Part shown: positions 19,030 through 27,079 of the stretch, in pieces
How the letters are laid out: the number at the start of each line of letters is the position of its first letter
Numbering within the stretch: position 1 is the stretch's first letter
Assembly: GCF_000007825.1 (NCBI RefSeq)
Contig: NC_004722.1
Location: 3,078,501 to 3,142,500 of the forward strand
Reading direction: 5' to 3'
DNA length: 64,000 bases
Source: Bacillus cereus ATCC 14579
Lineage (GTDB): Bacteria > Bacillota > Bacilli > Bacillales > Bacillaceae_G
The notes under the pieces: generated by a model
Databases searched by the model: none
What the model was told of the DNA's origin: nothing
What the model saw: only the letters and a program-made list of their open reading frames with translations
Made by a program: the position numbers and the translations under genes

Positions 19030-19908
19030 TTACACTGATACTTTTTGAGAATCATTTAACTTCTGCATAAAGATACGTGCTGCAAAACTTAAAAATTTAT
19101 CATCAAAGTGAATAAGATTAATATCTTGACTTGGTGTTGGATCAGTAATACGAACTATGCTCAAAGTATCATTATTAACAAAGTTAACCAGTGAAAGAGG
19201 TATTATAGCAACCCCATGTCCATTGTATACAAGGCTCAATAGAGAAATAGAAGATTTTGTTTCTATATTTGCTTCAGATAAAGATAACCCTAAACTCTCA
19301 CAATATATCTTAATAGATTCACGACAACTACATGAAACCATTACTCTACTGAGCCCTACTAATTCTCGAAAAGAAACAAATGATTTTTCATTCAAAGGAT
19401 GATTTTTTGGAATTACAAGGACGAGCTCTTCACTATACAAAAGGGTGTTTGTTAATGTGTCTGGAATTTGAGCACTACGTGTAATCCCGAAATCAATATT
19501 TTTGTCAACGATTTGATTTACAGCAACTTCGGATTCTATAATCTTTACTACAATGTTGGGATAATGTTGTTGAAACTTCATAATATAAGGTGTTAAATAA
19601 GTGAGATCCTCTAATAAACCTCCTATAGTAATCACACCTCTTTTTACACCCTTTAATTCAAAAATTTCATTATAAACGTCATCAAATTGTTGCATGATAA
19701 ATTTTCCTTTATCAAATAGCAGCTTACCCGCTTCTGTCATTTTGATACCTCTTCCAACTCGATGAAACAAGGGTGTATCAAGTTCACCTTCTAAAACTCG
19801 TATTTGTTGACTTAAAGTCGGCTGTGAAATACCTAGAACTTCCGCAGCTTTAGTGAAACTATTATTATTACAAACTTGAATAAAATACTCTAAATGACGT
19901 AATTCCAT
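19030..19908 (-). CDS. LysR-family transcriptional regulator
   Basis: This 292-residue LysR regulator has an N-terminal winged helix-turn-helix (MELRHLEYFIQVCNNNSFTK, then AAEVLGISQPTLSQQIRVLE) and a periplasmic-binding-fold effector domain from about residue 90 (GVITIGGLLEDLT, FGITRSAQIP, VYNGHGVAIIPLS). It resembles the CynR/GltC group of activators. It converges on the isochorismatase/amidohydrolase cluster from the far side, so it may regulate that cluster, but no shared operator was identified. The downstream neighbour MarR gene lies in the same orientation with its own promoter space. Confidence 0.88.
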   Translation of the reverse strand: MELRHLEYFIQVCNNNSFTKAAEVLGISQPTLSQQIRVLEGELDTPLFHRVGRGIKMTEAGKLLFDKGKFIMQQFDDVYNEIFELKGVKRGVITIGGLLEDLTYLTPYIMKFQQHYPNIVVKIIESEVAVNQIVDKNIDFGITRSAQIPDTLTNTLLYSEELVLVIPKNHPLNEKSFVSFRELVGLSRVMVSCSCRESIKIYCESLGLSLSEANIETKSSISLLSLVYNGHGVAIIPLSLVNFVNNDTLSIVRITDPTPSQDINLIHFDDKFLSFAARIFMQKLNDSQKVSV

Positions 19909-20127
19909 TCTTGATACCCACTCTCCGCTTTATGAAAGATTTATAATTTAAAGGACGATATGTATACGTTAACATAACAACTTTATTTCATACTATACCA
20001 ATTGAAATTACACGTTTTATTCATTTTGTATTATAATAAATTTACTACCATTTATTAATTTTTCCTCCTATTTATTTAATTTATATTTAATTAGGACATT
20101 ACTAATTCGAGATATATTTCTAAAAAT

Positions 20128-20571
20128 TTATAGTTCGAGTGCATAATACCCTAATTTTTTCAACTTGTGGATTATCATTTTTTTGTCAATATAGTCCAAA
20201 CCGCCTAATATTTGCCGAATCGCCTCTTTATGCTGAGGAAAAATAATATCCATCAATTCAATACCTTCTGAAGTAATTGACGCATACGTGACACGGCGGT
20301 CTTTAGGACATGGTTTTCGTATTAAGAACCGCTTCTTTTCCAACTTATCCACTACATACGTGATACTACTACTTGCAAGTAATATTTTGTCTCCAATTTT
20401 TTGTATAGGCTGATCGCCTTTACTATACAGTAGCTCAAGCACTGCAAATTCAGTTGGATTAAGTCCATAACTTTTTATATCCTCTTCAATACGCTTAGTA
20501 ATTGACTGTACTGCCCTTGATAATATAACAAATAACTTTAAAGATAAGCTCTCATCGTTAATCACGCTCAT
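20128..20571 (-). CDS. MarR-family transcriptional regulator
   Basis: This is a 147-residue winged-helix regulator of the MarR family. The recognition region reads GLNPTEFAVLELLYSKGDQP, then GDKILLASSSITYVVDKLEKKRF, followed by the wing CPKDRRVTYASITSEG. It is close to the HosA/OhrR-like group but lacks the N-terminal Cys of OhrR. ATG at 20571 is chosen for an AAAGGA ribosome site about 10 nt upstream; 14 upstream codons have none. Its target is not visible; the neighbouring LysR and hydrolase cluster are candidates. Confidence 0.85.
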   Translation of the reverse strand: MSVINDESLSLKLFVILSRAVQSITKRIEEDIKSYGLNPTEFAVLELLYSKGDQPIQKIGDKILLASSSITYVVDKLEKKRFLIRKPCPKDRRVTYASITSEGIELMDIIFPQHKEAIRQILGGLDYIDKKMIIHKLKKLGYYALEL

Positions 20572-20750
20572 AATTACCAATCCTTTACAAGTTATCTTGA
20601 ATTCGAGATTCATTATATTATCGTCAAAATATTATGTCAATCATTCATTTTAGCTTTATCAATCCATTTATAATTTATTTCTCAACATATGACATATGGA
20701 ATTAGAAGAAAACAATTGTTACTATATAAGTATCTCAATTACGTTATTTC

Positions 20751-20793
20751 TTTTAAAGAGAGCTTGTTTTTAATCCGCAAGTTCTCTTTTGCC
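20751..20793. terminator. Hairpin with T-run
   Basis: The arms AAAGAGAGCTTG and CAAGTTCTCTTTT pair with one mismatch around a 10-nt loop. It stands alone in the gap between the MarR promoter and the corA terminator. It would serve a plus-strand transcript, but I see no plus-strand gene just before it. Confidence 0.5.
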
Positions 20794-20847
20794 ATATTCT
20801 AAATTGAATCCGGACAAATTTCAGAGTATATGATATAGTTTTTAAAC

Positions 20848-20888
20848 AAAGATTAGAGCTCTCCTACAGGAAGGAGAGCTCTAATCTT
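20848..20888 (-). terminator. Strong terminator downstream of corA
   Basis: A perfect stem of about 18 bp (arms AGATTAGAGCTCTCCT and AGGAGAGCTCTAATCT) with a 6-nt loop ends in TTTGTTTAAAAAC on the minus strand. It is 127 nt beyond corA with a repeat relic in between. Confidence 0.75.
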
Positions 20889-20933
20889 TCATATAAATAT
20901 TCACCATTTTTATCATTGCGAGGACATCAAAAC

Positions 20934-20963
20934 TTTAACTTGATGGGGATATGTTGCTATCTC
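20934..20963. repeat. Degenerate end of a bcr1-like repeat
   Basis: TTAACTTGATGGGGATATG and the following TTGCT resemble the terminal TTAGCTTGATGGTGATGTG and GTGCT of the repeat at 50196-50336. The other end is not recognisable, so this is a decayed relic at best. Confidence 0.35.
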
Positions 20964-21014
20964 AATTAATAAATATTACAAACCATATATCTATCATATT
21001 TTTTATAAACAGGA

Positions 21015-21965
21015 TTAATTAGATTTAAAAAAAGATTTCTTTTTCTTTACTCGTAATAAGTCACCTGTCCATCCTTTGAATCGCATATACATATACATAC
21101 CCGCTGTTGTGAAAATAATAAATAAGAGAGCGATTAAATAGCTATATTTCCATTCTAGTTCAGGCATGTATTTAAAATTCATACCCCATAATGCTCCTAA
21201 GGCTGTCAAAGGCGTACTCACAGCAGTTAATACAGTAAGAGCTTTCATAATTTCATTCCCACGATGAGAAGAAACAACTTCTTGTAAATGAATCATCGTG
21301 TCTAATTCTTCTTGGTACTCTTTAACAAGTTGTAATCCACGCTCTAATTTTACGTGTGTTTGTTTATAACAAAGGGTGTTTGTTAGTTTTTCTAACCAAG
21401 CTTCTTTTAGGCCTTGTAACACTTCTTGTATTAAGCGAAACACATGTGTGTTCATAAATAATTCATGACGAATATGATAAATCCTTTCTAAAACTGCTAT
21501 GTTATTATGATGATAAAAATCCCATAATACATTTCTGAAATTGTTTTCAAAGTAATCAACCTTTCGCAAATAATGAGATATAAACATTGATGAGATAGCA
21601 CATAATCCTTCATCGGAACTATTACAATTTTTTGTACCCATAGGGAAATTATGTATTAATTTTTGGAAATCCTCTTCCTCTTTTTCCTGAACTGTTATCA
21701 GTATTCCATGAGCTACGAAATAATGAAGAAATTTTTGAATTTTGGCGTCCTTTTTATCTTGATCATATAAAAACGAACCATATACACAAGTTTGACTTGG
21801 TGATAACGTATAAACATATAATCCATTTTCACAAGGAGAACTTATTTTCTTTACAAATTGAGCGAAATAAGATGTTACATCACGAGGGATTATAGAAGAA
21901 AGTTTTTCAAGCTCACTAGTTTTCACATGATACCAACTCCATTTCGTCATTTTTATGCATTCCAT
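21015..21965 (-). CDS. CorA-family divalent cation transporter
   Basis: This 316-residue protein has a large cytoplasmic N-terminal domain and two C-terminal transmembrane helices (about 240-265 and 278-297). The selectivity motif GMN is in the loop-preceding sequence LGALWGMNFKYMPELEW, the hallmark of CorA Mg2+/Co2+ channels. The C-terminus is strongly basic (RVKKKKSFFK), also typical. An AAAGGA ribosome site precedes the ATG. It is probably one of several CorA paralogs in this genome, so magnesium specificity is inferred from family only. Confidence 0.85.
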   Translation of the reverse strand: MECIKMTKWSWYHVKTSELEKLSSIIPRDVTSYFAQFVKKISSPCENGLYVYTLSPSQTCVYGSFLYDQDKKDAKIQKFLHYFVAHGILITVQEKEEEDFQKLIHNFPMGTKNCNSSDEGLCAISSMFISHYLRKVDYFENNFRNVLWDFYHHNNIAVLERIYHIRHELFMNTHVFRLIQEVLQGLKEAWLEKLTNTLCYKQTHVKLERGLQLVKEYQEELDTMIHLQEVVSSHRGNEIMKALTVLTAVSTPLTALGALWGMNFKYMPELEWKYSYLIALLFIIFTTAGMYMYMRFKGWTGDLLRVKKKKSFFKSN

Positions 21966-22096
21966 ATTATTCTTCCTTTCTAAATAGTTTTATGTTTAAT
22001 CGAATCATATCCGTAATACGAAATTTGTATGTAGGTATTCATGTCTTGGAGGAAAAGTTTTTAGATCATCTAAATTACAAAATAAATAACATAGGA

Positions 22097-22123
22097 GGTC
22101 TTATTCTTTTAAAAGGAAGACCC
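22097..22123 (-). terminator. Terminator after the actin-like operon
   Basis: The arms GGTCTTCCTTTT and AAAAGAATAAGACC pair with a small bulge and are followed by a T-rich stretch on the minus strand. It lies about 150 nt after the parM-like stop and before the corA promoter region. Confidence 0.5.
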
Positions 22124-22270
22124 CCTATATATTAGTTATTTTTATTTTCAATTTTAAACATTTCCTCTATACAATCACTTTTTATCTTTTCTTATAAAGA
22201 ATTTATTATATGTGGAAAAGAAGCTACATAATTTGGCACGTCTATTCAACGAACTCCATTTCATTCGTTA

Positions 22271-23296
22271 TTATAATTTGGATTCATATGCAGATTGATT
22301 GGTAATGTCCTCAAATACTTGACTCCCAATAATGTAGTATCCATGGAGTGCAGCCTCTTTCGAAGCGTCTACCATACGGAAAGAAGAAATTTCACTTTGC
22401 ATTTTTTCAATTCGTTTTTTGTGGAGATCTACTATTCCTCCTGTCCAAATAATAGTGTTATACTGTTCTAACTTAAATTGTTCTTGTAATACACGCATGA
22501 CGTCTTGGAAGTGTGCATCCAACTCTTTTTGAATCAAAGTATGAACCTGACTTGTCTCATGATTTTCTTCTCGACATTCATATCCTTTTTCTAATATGTT
22601 TGGCATGTCGTTAATATGCAATTGATTACTTTCACCCTCATGATTCTGCACGATATTCTTAATATTTTTCAAAGGCTTGCTACATCCTAGTTCCGCCTCA
22701 TAATGATTTAAAATGACATTCTGTTTCATATCTGTCATTTCTACTGTACGAAATCCGCCATCAATAATTAAGATGCGATCTCGTTCCTGAATGATTCCCT
22801 CTTTTAAGAAATAGGCATGTAAAGCGACCGGTTGCTGAAGAATCAAAGCATTTTCCACCGTAATATGAATAAATTTCCCATCAATTTGTACGGAAGTTTC
22901 TTTTTTTAGTGCACGTTGTAATTGCTCATGCTGACTACCAAAACAAGTAACGGGGAGCCCGGTAACAACTAGAGGTAACACGACATTTTCTTTATAATCC
23001 TTTGCAATGCAACCAAATATTTGTTGTTTAAATCGTTCGCTTTCATAATAATTTTCTATTTCTTCGTCAAATGGAGGAAGAAACGAAGCGTCAGATTGAT
23101 GTGCTTCATTTCCCATGTAGTATGCAAAATCTAAGTCTATAAAACTTACCTTTGTTAAATCTTCACTTTCAGCATGATTAGGTACAGGGGCTAGTGTGGA
23201 AGCTTCACTCTTGATTGTCATCTCAGAATCTACATCCTGTCGATATGCCCTTTTGGTAAAGCCAATTCCTACATCAATTGCATACAGAGATTTCAT
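22271..23296 (-). CDS. ParM/StbA-family actin-like ATPase
   Basis: This 341-residue protein has the actin ATPase core: phosphate-1 loop DVGIGFTK at residues 8-15, phosphate-2 loop ILIIDGGFRTVEMT near 175-188, and adenosine motif TIIWTGGIVDLH near 285. This is the arrangement of plasmid segregation actins (ParM, AlfA), but there is no ParR-like DNA-binding gene or iteron centromere beside it. It is the last gene of a three-gene unit after a YflT-type stress protein and a membrane-anchored coil protein. A sigma-B-like promoter fronts the unit. A stress-induced filament or scaffold role is inference. GAGGG precedes the ATG. Confidence 0.8.
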   Translation of the reverse strand: MKSLYAIDVGIGFTKRAYRQDVDSEMTIKSEASTLAPVPNHAESEDLTKVSFIDLDFAYYMGNEAHQSDASFLPPFDEEIENYYESERFKQQIFGCIAKDYKENVVLPLVVTGLPVTCFGSQHEQLQRALKKETSVQIDGKFIHITVENALILQQPVALHAYFLKEGIIQERDRILIIDGGFRTVEMTDMKQNVILNHYEAELGCSKPLKNIKNIVQNHEGESNQLHINDMPNILEKGYECREENHETSQVHTLIQKELDAHFQDVMRVLQEQFKLEQYNTIIWTGGIVDLHKKRIEKMQSEISSFRMVDASKEAALHGYYIIGSQVFEDITNQSAYESKL

Positions 23297-23331
23297 ACTT
23301 TTTCCCTCACTTTCTATTTTTAGAGTTAAAT

Positions 23332-23733
23332 CTAGGCACTCTCTTCTTTCCCTTCTTTCACATATTTCTTTTCATTTTTCGTTTTTTCCCCGTCTAAGTT
23401 CTTACTATTTTCATTTATTTCGTAATCCTTTTCACCTGTTTTCTTTTTATTATTTTCGTTTTCTGTTAAGTCTTTAATGGTAGAAATGACAACTGGTGTG
23501 GCTGTAAGCAGTTGTGGTAATGTTTGTTTTGCAACATTAGCTGCAGTTACAGAAAATTGTTTACTTGTCTCAGTTACCTTCTCCAATGTTTCCTTTATGT
23601 TTCCTTCTTGTAGTTTTTCTTTTACGCTTTTTCCTTTTGTTTGTATAGCTTTCCGATTTTCTTTTTTTAATAGGGAGACTATGACTCCGGTCGTAATTCC
23701 AATCACAGCATATTTAAATATTGTATGTTTCAT
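23332..23733 (-). CDS. Membrane-anchored coiled/charged protein in the stress operon
   Basis: I do not recognise a named family with certainty; it is YtxH-like in layout. The 133-residue product begins with a hydrophobic helix (KYAVIGITTGVIVSLL), then a basic, amphipathic helical stretch (about 20-85, TLEKVTETSKQFSVTAANVA), and ends in a Lys/Glu/Asn-rich disordered tail of about 45 residues. ATG at 23733 is taken as start because AAAGG is about 9 nt away; the ATG at 23742 would abut it. It lies 35 nt upstream of the actin-like gene and could tether it to the membrane (inference). Confidence 0.65.
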   Translation of the reverse strand: MKHTIFKYAVIGITTGVIVSLLKKENRKAIQTKGKSVKEKLQEGNIKETLEKVTETSKQFSVTAANVAKQTLPQLLTATPVVISTIKDLTENENNKKKTGEKDYEINENSKNLDGEKTKNEKKYVKEGKEESA

Positions 23734-23818
23734 TTTTCTCATCCTTTTCTATTTTTATTTTCCTCCATGCTACAACCTAAAATAATTCCCTTACCTATTT
23801 ATCAGATGTTGCAATCTA

Positions 23819-24205
23819 TTACAGAGAATGATAGTTTTGCGGCTGCCTATCATTCGCCATTGGTACTTCAGCTGTTACTAGGAGTAAAATCTTCCCTTGA
23901 TCTAGTTTTTCTTCATATAAGTTAGCTTCCTCCTTCGACAACCCCATTTCTTCCATTTGATTTCGAAGTTCGTCCCCTTTTTTGGAGAAAAAGTTGATAA
24001 TACTTGTTCCCAATCCTTGTTCTTTTACTCCAATCGTATTTGTGTTTGTATCATCCGCAATCCTTTTTGTTATATGTTTTTCATGTGCTAAAACATAAAT
24101 GTCATCGTGGCGAACCCCTTGCAATTCTAGCTCTTTTACTTTCATAACTACTTCCTGTTCATTTTGATATTCATAAACTACCGTTTTTCTTTCATTCGTA
24201 TGCAT
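23819..24205 (-). CDS. General stress protein 17M-like (YflT domain)
   Basis: This is a 128-residue protein with the YflT heat-inducible/general stress domain: TVVYEYQNEQEVVMKVKEL, then GVRHDDIYVLAHEKHITKRI, and a C-terminal AEVPM strand. The family is widespread in Bacillus and usually sigma-B controlled (family knowledge). AGGAGG lies 9 nt before the ATG, and a sigma-B-like promoter is about 40 nt further upstream. It heads the operon with the coil protein and the actin-like ATPase. Its molecular activity is unknown. Confidence 0.85.
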   Translation of the reverse strand: MHTNERKTVVYEYQNEQEVVMKVKELELQGVRHDDIYVLAHEKHITKRIADDTNTNTIGVKEQGLGTSIINFFSKKGDELRNQMEEMGLSKEEANLYEEKLDQGKILLLVTAEVPMANDRQPQNYHSL

Positions 24206-24254
24206 CGTATCTTTCCTCCTTTAGATTTTTTATTTAGTTGTTATGTAATATGTA

Positions 24255-24282
24255 ATACACCTATTTTAAAGATGTTAAACCT
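24255..24282 (-). promoter_or_regulatory. Sigma-B-type promoter of the stress operon
   Basis: On the minus strand AGGTTTAA (-35) is separated by 14 nt from GTGTAT (-10). The accepted Bacillus sigma-B consensus is GTTTAA-N12-15-GGGTAT, so there is one mismatch. Transcription would start about 40 nt before the YflT-type gene. Confidence 0.65.
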
Positions 24283-24429
24283 AAATTTTCAAAAAATTTT
24301 ACACAATAGGTTATTCATGTTTTTAATATCAAAGAAATGTCACAAGAACTTTGCTTTGATAAAAGCGCTCCAAATAACGATTTGTTTGGAAGGTAAGCCC
24401 ATTGTTTTATAGAAATCATAGAAAAATAA

Positions 24430-24458
24430 AAAAGCACTCCTTTTTAAAGAGTGCTTTT
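24430..24458 (-). terminator. Terminator after the secreted hydrolase
   Basis: The arms AAAAGCACTC and GAGTGCTTTT are followed by TTTATTTTTC on the minus strand, 75 nt past the hydrolase stop. Confidence 0.75.
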
Positions 24459-24532
24459 AAAAAACATATAACCTAATCAAAATATTTCTATTTTGATTAC
24501 GGAAAGAAAGTCTTTATTAAAACATATGGTTG

Positions 24533-26071
24533 CTAATTTAATTGCGATCTGCCTTGCACCCAAGCAGCAATATCATTTATAACATACTCAGGGATATTAG
24601 CAGGACTATAATATTCATTTGGCTTACTTATTTCCCCTTCACCCTCTGTAAAGAAATGATTTAACTTTGGATATAGTCGATAATCTACGTTATCTCGTTC
24701 TTTTAATTGTTCTTTCCAAAGAGGAATTTCAATTTTTGATTGAACTTGATAGTCTCTTTCTCCTTGAATAATAAGAAGCGGTGTCTTTTGTTCTTTTGAC
24801 ATTTCTGCCGCTTTAATTTTCCGTATAGAATCCCAAAATACTGCTGATCCTAAGTAAAAATCTTTTGGGGGATTCTGACCAGAGAAATTAGGGTCATTTA
24901 ATAATTCAAATTGCGATTTGTAGAATTTATATTGATCCAGGTTCATTGCTCCAATAGAGAAAAGGTACTCAAATTGATCTAAAACAACGTCTTGGATCGT
25001 ACGAGCTGGCCCTCCCATTACAATTGCTCCAGCAATATTTTTATTTTGGTCTTTTTCAATCATTTTCGGAAGCATCATTCCACCTTGACTATGACCCAAA
25101 ATATAAATTTGATTTTTATTTATTAGAGGCTCATTTTTAAGAAATTGAGTTACAAGAAGAGCATCATCTGTTGTCTCTTTATCAACTGTATAAAAGGGAC
25201 TGAATTGTGTTTTCAACCCATGTTCATAAGTTCTTTTATTATAGCGAAGGACAGCAATTCCCTTCGATGCAAGACCTTCAGCTAAATCGCGAAATGGTTT
25301 TAAAGCAAACGCTGTTTCATCCTGATCAGTTGCTCCTGATCCTTGAACAAGAATAACCGCTGGAAAAGGACCCTTTCCTTTTGGAACCGACAATGTCCCT
25401 GGTAATGGAAATGCACCACTTCCAACTACTACTTCTTTATCAACAAATGATTCAGGCTTACTATATGATGGACGCTCTGCAACAGGACTAAACGACATGC
25501 TGAGTTGAAAATCGTCTATTTTTCCAGATGGATCTAGTTTAATTAGTAAAGGTACAGTCATTTTTTCAAAAACTAATTGAATCTCCACATTTGTATGAAC
25601 AGGATTTATCTCTTTTTGTGTAACCTCCCCAATTTCTATAAAAGAACCTGCTTGTAATTGCACTGGGAGTCCCTCCCAATAGTTCTTCAGCCATTCTTCG
25701 GATATTATTTTCTGTAATGACCTTGAGGTTAAAGCAAATGCAGATTTATAATCTTCACTATTCATATGGCGAATAAATGAAAGAGTAGTAGATATAATAG
25801 GATTTTCATCATCACTATTGTCTACTTTTTTTATAGTTGTGTTTGCTTCCTTTAATTTCGAACTAAATTGGTAGTTAAACGGATAGTTATATGTATAAGG
25901 ATATAAGCTTGTTTTCAATACTTCCGTATTCCGTCCCTCATACAAACTTGAAGAACTCGTAAAATTTTCAGGTGAAATTACTTCCTCCGCATATGAGACT
26001 GAAGGAATTGCTATTGTAAAAATTGCACTGACAAGTAATAACTTATTACTTATTCTTCTTTTCTTATCCAT
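24533..26071 (-). CDS. Exported DUF3887-alpha/beta hydrolase
   Basis: This 512-residue protein has a signal peptide (RRISNKLLLVSAIFTIAI, cut after SYAEE). Residues ~75-185 resemble the DUF3887 NTF2-like domain (SFIRHMNSEDYKSAFALTSR), and residues ~210-505 form an alpha/beta hydrolase: VILVQGSGATDQDET, nucleophile elbow ILGHSQGGMMLP, Asp in IIQGERDYQV, His in YPKLNHFFTEGEG. This architecture is common in Bacillus as an exported S9/S33-like esterase or peptidase of unknown substrate. ATG at 26071 is chosen for AAAGGAG upstream. The promoter may be the TTAAGAA-box segment more than 300 nt upstream, although a hairpin intervenes. Confidence 0.83.
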   Translation of the reverse strand: MDKKRRISNKLLLVSAIFTIAIPSVSYAEEVISPENFTSSSSLYEGRNTEVLKTSLYPYTYNYPFNYQFSSKLKEANTTIKKVDNSDDENPIISTTLSFIRHMNSEDYKSAFALTSRSLQKIISEEWLKNYWEGLPVQLQAGSFIEIGEVTQKEINPVHTNVEIQLVFEKMTVPLLIKLDPSGKIDDFQLSMSFSPVAERPSYSKPESFVDKEVVVGSGAFPLPGTLSVPKGKGPFPAVILVQGSGATDQDETAFALKPFRDLAEGLASKGIAVLRYNKRTYEHGLKTQFSPFYTVDKETTDDALLVTQFLKNEPLINKNQIYILGHSQGGMMLPKMIEKDQNKNIAGAIVMGGPARTIQDVVLDQFEYLFSIGAMNLDQYKFYKSQFELLNDPNFSGQNPPKDFYLGSAVFWDSIRKIKAAEMSKEQKTPLLIIQGERDYQVQSKIEIPLWKEQLKERDNVDYRLYPKLNHFFTEGEGEISKPNEYYSPANIPEYVINDIAAWVQGRSQLN

Positions 26072-26321
26072 AATTATTGATTCTCCTTTCAAAATTAAAA
26101 ATTTCTAATACAATATGCCAACTATAAGGAAAATAAAAATTATTAAAGAGATTAATAATCTATTTTACGATCCCCCCTAACTAGTTAAAAATCTATCATT
26201 AACAAACTTCAATAAAAAATGCCTTCCCCCTCTTTTTTTATCATTGGATTTTTCAGTGACATAGAAGCACAGTGCCGTATTACATGTAACTGACCCATGT
26301 GATTCTCTATTCCAAAAGAAA

Positions 26322-26343
26322 AAAGCAATCCACTAGATGCTTT
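26322..26343 (-). terminator. Hairpin in the leader upstream of the exported hydrolase
   Basis: The arms AAAGCATC and GATTGCTTT (one bulge) are followed by TTTCTTTT on the minus strand. It sits between the boxed promoter-like segment (26398-26446) and the hydrolase start. It is either an attenuator or the terminator of a lost gene or short RNA. Confidence 0.45.
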
Positions 26344-26385
26344 CTTTAATTGTTCTCACTCTAATTTTTTTAGATAATTCTCTTA

Positions 26386-26453
26386 TTACTGTAAGATACA
26401 TTTATTCTAAATCCTAAAACTCACTTATTTCTTGATAGGTTCTTAAGAAATAT
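26386..26453 (-). repeat. Duplicated regulatory segment, copy 2
   Basis: This segment is nearly identical to 11048-11117. It keeps the TATCTT -10-like hexamer and two boxes (TTCTTGA at 26429 and TTCTTAA at 26440, 11-nt period); the third box of copy 1 is lost. It points leftward toward the exported hydrolase, more than 300 nt away. Confidence 0.65.
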
Positions 26454-26538
26454 CAAAAAATAAAGAAAACAAGTTATTTGGTTATTCATTCCGTAAGCTT
26501 AATGCTCAAGTTAGTTTTTTTCACACGGTTAAACTTTA

Positions 26539-26556
26539 TTAAGAAAACCTTAAGAA
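26539..26556 (+). promoter_or_regulatory. TTAAGAA direct repeat before the YxeA gene
   Basis: TTAAGAA occurs at 26539 and 26550, an 11-nt period, and ends 31 nt before a -10-like TATACT (26588-26593) that has no good -35. The same box-to-(-10) distance is found upstream of the erythromycin-esterase-like gene on the other strand. The layout suggests activation by one OmpR-type response regulator. Confidence 0.5.
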
Positions 26557-26626
26557 ATTTCCCTCTATATTCATAAGAATTTTTTTCTATACTGAATCCT
26601 GTAAATGAACAAGAGGAGAAACGACC

Positions 26627-26992
26627 ATGAAAAAATTTGTACTTTGCATACTAGGAATAGGCCTTCCTATATACTTACTACCTTTCATATTACGCGGGGA
26701 TTTAGACAGATTTAATCCGATTGCTGAAGAAAAAAATGTATACGCCGTTGCGAAGGGATATGGCATTCCAGATTATCATTATAAAGGCCGAGCTATGTAC
26801 TCACTAAAGGGTGTTGATGAACTAAGCAATGAAAAAGAATATAAAGTTGGAACGAACACGCCTAATGATTTTATAAGAAAAACTTACTTAAAAATTCATG
26901 TGAAAGGAAAATATGTGTATTCTTACGATATTATTTCTAAAGAGGATATTCCGGAGAAAATAAGGGGACAATTGGAGATAGCAAATAAATAA
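26627..26992 (+). CDS. YxeA-family (DUF1093) protein
   Basis: This 121-residue protein has an N-terminal signal or anchor (KKFVLCILGIGLPIYLL) and a small beta-rich domain containing YGIPDYHYKGRAMYSLKG and TYLKIHVKGKYVYSYDII, features of the YxeA/DUF1093 family. In B. subtilis yxeA sits with the YxdJ/YxdK-YxdLM antimicrobial-peptide-sensing genes (recalled); no such transporter is here. AAGAGGAG precedes the ATG. A relic of a second YxeA C-terminus lies at about 38.28 kb. It is transcribed alone and ends in a bidirectional terminator. Confidence 0.8.
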   Translation: MKKFVLCILGIGLPIYLLPFILRGDLDRFNPIAEEKNVYAVAKGYGIPDYHYKGRAMYSLKGVDELSNEKEYKVGTNTPNDFIRKTYLKIHVKGKYVYSYDIISKEDIPEKIRGQLEIANK

Positions 26993-27021
26993 AAGAGCCA
27001 ATTCATACGATTTGGCTCTTT
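26992..27021. terminator. Bidirectional terminator between convergent genes
   Basis: The arms AAAGAGCCA and TGGCTCTTT (12-nt interval with extra AA/TT pairs) serve the YxeA gene from the left and the alpha/beta hydrolase from the right. Confidence 0.8.
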
Positions 27022-27079
27022 ATTCTCTCTCCCATCTACCGTTGGGAAAATTCTTTCGGTAGATTTATTAAATTCGTTA

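Noticed and set aside
22271..23296. Idea that the actin-like gene marks an integrated plasmid
   Set aside because: No replication gene, ParR, iterons or integrase nearby, and the promoter and partners are stress-type.
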